A DNA stretch of 64,000 bases from Serratia quinivorans (GTDB taxonomy: Bacteria; Pseudomonadota; Gammaproteobacteria; Enterobacterales; Enterobacteriaceae). This document shows, one piece after another, positions 60,892 through 64,000 of this stretch. Both the position numbers and the translations under genes were made by a program. The notes below the pieces were generated by a model that had not been told where the DNA came from, did no database searches, and saw nothing but the letters and a program-made list of their open reading frames with translations. How positions within the stretch are numbered: position 1 is the first letter of the stretch; every line of letters begins with the position of its first letter. The stretch covers positions 5,666,965 through 5,730,964 of the forward strand of contig UGYN01000002.1 of the NCBI GenBank assembly GCA_900457075.1, read 5' to 3'.

Positions 60892-62049
60892 ATGAATAAT
60901 GCGCTGGCTTCGTACACCACCAAAGCCATTCAAAAGTTGCAAAAACTGGGGATTATCCTTTCGCCTGAAACTGATTCCCCGATCCTGTCCTTACTGGATG
61001 CAGTCTCCGATCTGGACAATAACCGCGTGATCGCCATTGGCCGTACTTTACAGCAGCAAAGCGCTTTTAACGCCGTGGTGCGCGATAACATCAGCAATAT
61101 GGACGTAGCCAATCGGCAGGCAAAAGTCGTCTCTGCATTTGATTCAATCCGTAAAGATGCCACTCAGATGGTTGGTTGGCTGGAGGACGGCAAGCTTGAC
61201 GTTATTGAACGTATGAAATCGGGTTGGATGACTCTGCGCCGCGGATCTATCCCCGACCGTTTCAATGATATCAAACAGACCTATTTAGAAGTGGCCAGAG
61301 CGTCAGAAGAACAAATCAGCCGTGAAAAAGTCATTTTGGAAGCCTATCAGGATTTTCGATTTGGTCTGAAGCAGGCCTATGTCGATGCTCAAACTTTACT
61401 GACCGCAGCGCAGGATAATTTACAACAAAGTCGCCAGTTATTGCAGACGGCTCAAACTGCCACTGAGCAATCGCAGAGTGATGACAATATCACCCGAGCC
61501 CAGATGGAGCTGACACGTGATGAAGCATTAAGGACCATGCAGAAAGAAGACGAACGTTATCAGATAGTCAAAGATCTGGCGGATAATCTGATGATCGCCT
61601 ATAACGCTGCCGAAGCCGTTTTTGCTCGTTTGCAGCAGACTAACGCCATTAAAGAGCGGGTCTACCGCCAAAGTGTCACCTTCTTCAGCACTAACGAAAT
61701 TGTCTTTACCGCCCTGTCAGCCTCAATGACGTCGCTACAGGGATTGGCAGAAAGTACCGAAACGCTGGAGGCAATGAAAGCGGGTATCAATGATGGCCTC
61801 ATCAACATCGCGACACAGGGTAGCAAGCAGCTTGAAGTTGGTCTGAGGGCCGGCTATGGCACTACCATCAAGGCCGATTCTGTACGCTCTTTGGTTAATG
61901 CCATTGTCTCATTCCAAGAGTCCAGCTACCGAATGATTGAGGAATTGCGTACCGAAGCGACAAACAATGCCAATGAGCTAGCCTCCGTCGTTGAAGATGG
62001 GAAACGTCGTTTTACCGAAGTCATTACCAAGGCAGAAACATCTCGCTAA
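60892..62049 (+). CDS. Uncharacterised helical coiled-coil protein, first gene of an unknown operon
   Basis: I do not recognise this 385-residue protein. It is almost entirely alpha-helical, with no signal peptide or membrane helix. Stretches such as AQTLLTAAQDNLQQSRQLLQ and the region 135-270 look like coiled coil. A conserved-looking block, FFSTNEIVFTALSASMTSLQ, lies near 265-285. A distant likeness to the helical TelA (toxic anion resistance) family is possible but is a guess. The ATG follows an AAGGAA site and a good promoter. Two more genes follow at 65 and 45 bases on the same strand, so it probably works with them. Base composition looks more A+T-rich than the neighbouring housekeeping genes. 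Confidence 0.85.
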   Translation: MNNALASYTTKAIQKLQKLGIILSPETDSPILSLLDAVSDLDNNRVIAIGRTLQQQSAFNAVVRDNISNMDVANRQAKVVSAFDSIRKDATQMVGWLEDGKLDVIERMKSGWMTLRRGSIPDRFNDIKQTYLEVARASEEQISREKVILEAYQDFRFGLKQAYVDAQTLLTAAQDNLQQSRQLLQTAQTATEQSQSDDNITRAQMELTRDEALRTMQKEDERYQIVKDLADNLMIAYNAAEAVFARLQQTNAIKERVYRQSVTFFSTNEIVFTALSASMTSLQGLAESTETLEAMKAGINDGLINIATQGSKQLEVGLRAGYGTTIKADSVRSLVNAIVSFQESSYRMIEELRTEATNNANELASVVEDGKRRFTEVITKAETSR

Positions 62050-62114
62050 ATTTACCAGGGATCCCCTTATTGGTTCCAACCAGGATGATTAGGGGGTCTG
62101 ACACGGAGTTATCG

Positions 62115-63518
62115 ATGCACGCCTACGAACTTGGCCGAAAACTGGCAGCCCTATCGGACCGGGCCAGAGCGGCCCTCTCTGGAATTGAAATCAATCAGGC
62201 AGATGCTCGCCACCTGCAACTGGTGCTGAAACAGCAAATCGCCAGCCTCTATCACCAGATGGCCACAGTACTTCTGAAAGAATCTCCTCGCGTTGGCGAA
62301 ATGGCAAACGTGCAGAAATTACTAAATAAACTTCAGCAAGAGATTGCCCAGTCTCAACAGGCCTTACAGCTCAGCGAGAAAGAAATCGAGAACCTACATG
62401 CTCAGTTGCAACAGTTGCATGTAGAAATAAATCGGCAAGAAGATGAACGAGATCGGCAACTACAACAAAATATTGATGCTGTAGCAGCCAGGCAGTTGAT
62501 GGTTAAAAGCAGTCAGGATGTCGGCCAACAGGAAAACAGCCATAAGGAATTAATGGCTGAAACGACCACCAAGCTAGGGGAGTACCATCAGCAACGCATT
62601 TTCATGTTCCTGGAGAGAAAAGGCTATGGGCAACCGGGATATTCAGCCTGGCCGCTGTCGCGCAATCTCGATAGCTGGCTGGCACGAATTAGCCACTATC
62701 CGAACAACGCAGCCAATTACCGGATGCTCCTGGCACTGCAAAAGGAATCTACTCGGCGTCTGCTGGAGTTGCACAATCAAACCAAGCAACAGACCAATGA
62801 ATATCAACAATATGTACAAGACGTCGAACAGAATCTACAGCTGCCCACGCTGTATCTGAATCTCAACGCGCTAGAAAAAATACTGAGTTCCACACAACAA
62901 GAAATCCGCAACCAGCAAAATAAGCTGCAGGAATACGCTCAGGGCGAAGGTGAGACTTACAGCCAGATAACAACACAGCTCTCGGCGCAAATGGCCTTAT
63001 TGCCTCTGGATAAATTGGATATTCTGGTGGCGAAAACCGAGACGCCGACTGACGATCGCCTGTTGGAAGAGCTGAGAGAACTACAGCTTGAAGAGATAGC
63101 GGTCGAAGAGAACCTGCTACAGCAAGGGATCGACGCTCAATTAGCCCAGCGCCGTGCCACTGCCGCCATCGAATTGAACAATCAATTTTCGGCGCAGGGA
63201 TATGACAATCCGATTTATGAGTACCAATGGAGATGGTCAGATAAACCGGAGGAACTGTTTGAAAACTACCTGTCCGGTGCCATCAGTCTGAAAGCGGTAT
63301 TGCATAAGTTGGATATGATTACCCACCGACTCCCACCACCATCGGTAACTGCCAGAGCCTCGTCCGGTTCGTGGGGAAATTCATCCGCACGGAGCTATTC
63401 GTCTGGCGTCGGATATAGTTCTTCATCTTCATCGTCCTCTTCCGGCAGCGGTGGTAGTGGCTTCAGTTCTTCTTCTTCAACCGGCGGTGGCGGGTTCCGC
63501 ACTACGGATAGTTTCTAA
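62115..63518 (+). CDS. Uncharacterised coiled-coil protein with Ser/Gly-rich C-terminal tail
   Basis: I do not recognise this 467-residue protein. Residues 1-160 form long glutamine- and leucine-rich heptads (KLLNKLQQEIAQSQQALQLS), a central region includes FMFLERKGYGQPGYSAW, and more coiled coil follows. From about 413 to the end it turns into a low-complexity tail rich in serine and glycine (runs of nine and five serines) ending GGGGFRTTDSF. There is no signal peptide or membrane helix. The ATG at MHAYELGRKLA follows ACGGAG. It lies in the middle of the unknown operon. Tails of this kind are usually disordered and may bind membranes or partners, but no function can be named. Confidence 0.85.
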   Translation: MHAYELGRKLAALSDRARAALSGIEINQADARHLQLVLKQQIASLYHQMATVLLKESPRVGEMANVQKLLNKLQQEIAQSQQALQLSEKEIENLHAQLQQLHVEINRQEDERDRQLQQNIDAVAARQLMVKSSQDVGQQENSHKELMAETTTKLGEYHQQRIFMFLERKGYGQPGYSAWPLSRNLDSWLARISHYPNNAANYRMLLALQKESTRRLLELHNQTKQQTNEYQQYVQDVEQNLQLPTLYLNLNALEKILSSTQQEIRNQQNKLQEYAQGEGETYSQITTQLSAQMALLPLDKLDILVAKTETPTDDRLLEELRELQLEEIAVEENLLQQGIDAQLAQRRATAAIELNNQFSAQGYDNPIYEYQWRWSDKPEELFENYLSGAISLKAVLHKLDMITHRLPPPSVTARASSGSWGNSSARSYSSGVGYSSSSSSSSSGSGGSGFSSSSSTGGGGFRTTDSF

Positions 63519-63563
63519 TGAAATATATCTATGCCCTAAACACAACCAGCGGGAGTGTGGCCC

Positions 63564-64000
63564 ATGAGTGAGATTAAATTAAGCGACCAACTAGGTGCCA
63601 TGGCCATTATTGACTCACTCTACGCACAGCGAATTGCACTGGACGAACATTTGGATCTGCCCAAATTACGCCAGAAAATTACACAACGCATCCGTGATTA
63701 CTATCAGTCCAGCGGAACCGACATCGACGATAAACTGATTGAGCAGGGAGTTAAAAATTGGTTTTCACAGCGCCTGCGCTATCAGACCAACAAAATGAGC
63801 CTGAGCCAACGCGCTGCTGCATTCCTATACATGACCAGTAAGCAGTGGTTGACGGGACTTGCTATCATACTTGTTGCACTGGCCCTTGCCTGGAAACTGA
63901 GTCTGTACATAGGCCAGCACCAACTTGCCGCGCTGGAAAAGAACATCGCGACCCAGACCAGCCAAAGCGACCAAATGGCGGCGCAAGCGCAGACGTTATC
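63564..64000 (+). CDS. Uncharacterised protein with one membrane helix (cut by window end)
   Basis: The frame is open from the ATG at 63564 to the last base, giving 145 codons. It begins MSEIKLSDQLGAMAIIDSLY, with a soluble, charged segment of about 90 residues, then one strong membrane helix at about 95-117 (WLTGLAIILVALALAWKLSL). The start of a coiled coil (LAALEKNIATQTSQSDQMAA) follows. A CGGGAG site precedes the ATG, 45 bases after the previous gene. It may be the membrane anchor of the two preceding coiled-coil proteins. It could belong to a DUF6384-type family, but I am unsure. The 3' end is outside the window. Confidence 0.8.
   Translation, partial: MSEIKLSDQLGAMAIIDSLYAQRIALDEHLDLPKLRQKITQRIRDYYQSSGTDIDDKLIEQGVKNWFSQRLRYQTNKMSLSQRAAAFLYMTSKQWLTGLAIILVALALAWKLSLYIGQHQLAALEKNIATQTSQSDQMAAQAQTL

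Noticed and set aside
63413..63500. Repetitive tct/tca/tcg stretch that looks like a microsatellite
   Set aside because: It is in frame in an intact gene, with mixed serine codons and glycine insertions, so it is coding low complexity rather than a DNA repeat.

Overview
The window reads as chromosomal DNA of an enterobacterium, most likely Serratia or a close relative in Yersiniaceae. I judge this from near-identity by eye of many proteins (RhaR, RhaT, Icd, PhoPQ, Mfd, Prs, YchF) to their E. coli counterparts, from GC-rich third codon positions, and from gene order. Two E. coli blocks are present: icd to mfd, and kdsA to ychF. They are joined and interrupted by metabolic genes not found there in E. 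coli. There is no tRNA, rRNA, CRISPR array, integrase or complete insertion sequence.

Layout: 1-3.6 kb, end of the rhamnose regulon (rhaR cut by the window edge, rhaT) and the lactaldehyde dehydrogenase gene aldA. 3.6-7.0 kb, a small sugar or polyol catabolic cluster (Gfo/Idh/MocA oxidoreductase, TIM-barrel isomerase, LacI-type regulator) with two matching candidate operators. 7.1-9.7 kb, a transporter remnant, an atypical SDR with a small tautomerase, and an AI-2E-type membrane protein. 9.7-10.3 kb, a TolA-domain lipoprotein gene lying between icd and a degenerate copy of the icd 3' end and terminator. 10.3-16 kb, icd, rluE, nudJ, mnmA, hflD and purB with its intragenic PurR box. 16-23 kb, two acetyltransferases, a MocR-type regulator and a three-subunit membrane dehydrogenase (Tat-exported small subunit, FAD subunit, triheme cytochrome c) behind a perfect FNR box.

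23-29 kb holds phoPQ with two PhoP boxes, roxA, hcxB and pepT. 29.3-33.2 kb is a PTS plus GH4 phospho-glycosidase operon with a CRP-like site and an RpiR-type regulator. 33.3-43.7 kb carries cobB, nagK, lolCDE, a DauR/YheO-like regulator with a hydroxyaspartate lyase-like gene, and mfd. 43.8-47.5 kb carries a diguanylate cyclase, a UPF0303 protein and a SulP transporter (dauA), followed by a 75-bp double-palindrome repeat. 47.6-60.7 kb runs kdsA, sirB1, sirB2, prmC, prfA, hemA | lolB, ispE, prs, ychH, pth, a second SulP gene and ychF.

60.9 kb to the window end is an operon of three uncharacterised genes: two coiled-coil proteins, one with a Ser/Gly-rich tail, and a protein with one membrane helix that runs off the window. 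It is the best candidate for an undescribed system.

The reading frames of hemA, prfA, ychF and the second SulP gene are each broken by single-base insertions (four in the SulP gene). Since hemA and prfA are required for growth, local sequence error is the likeliest cause. The frameshift at an A9 tract in the lipoprotein gene may be of the same kind.
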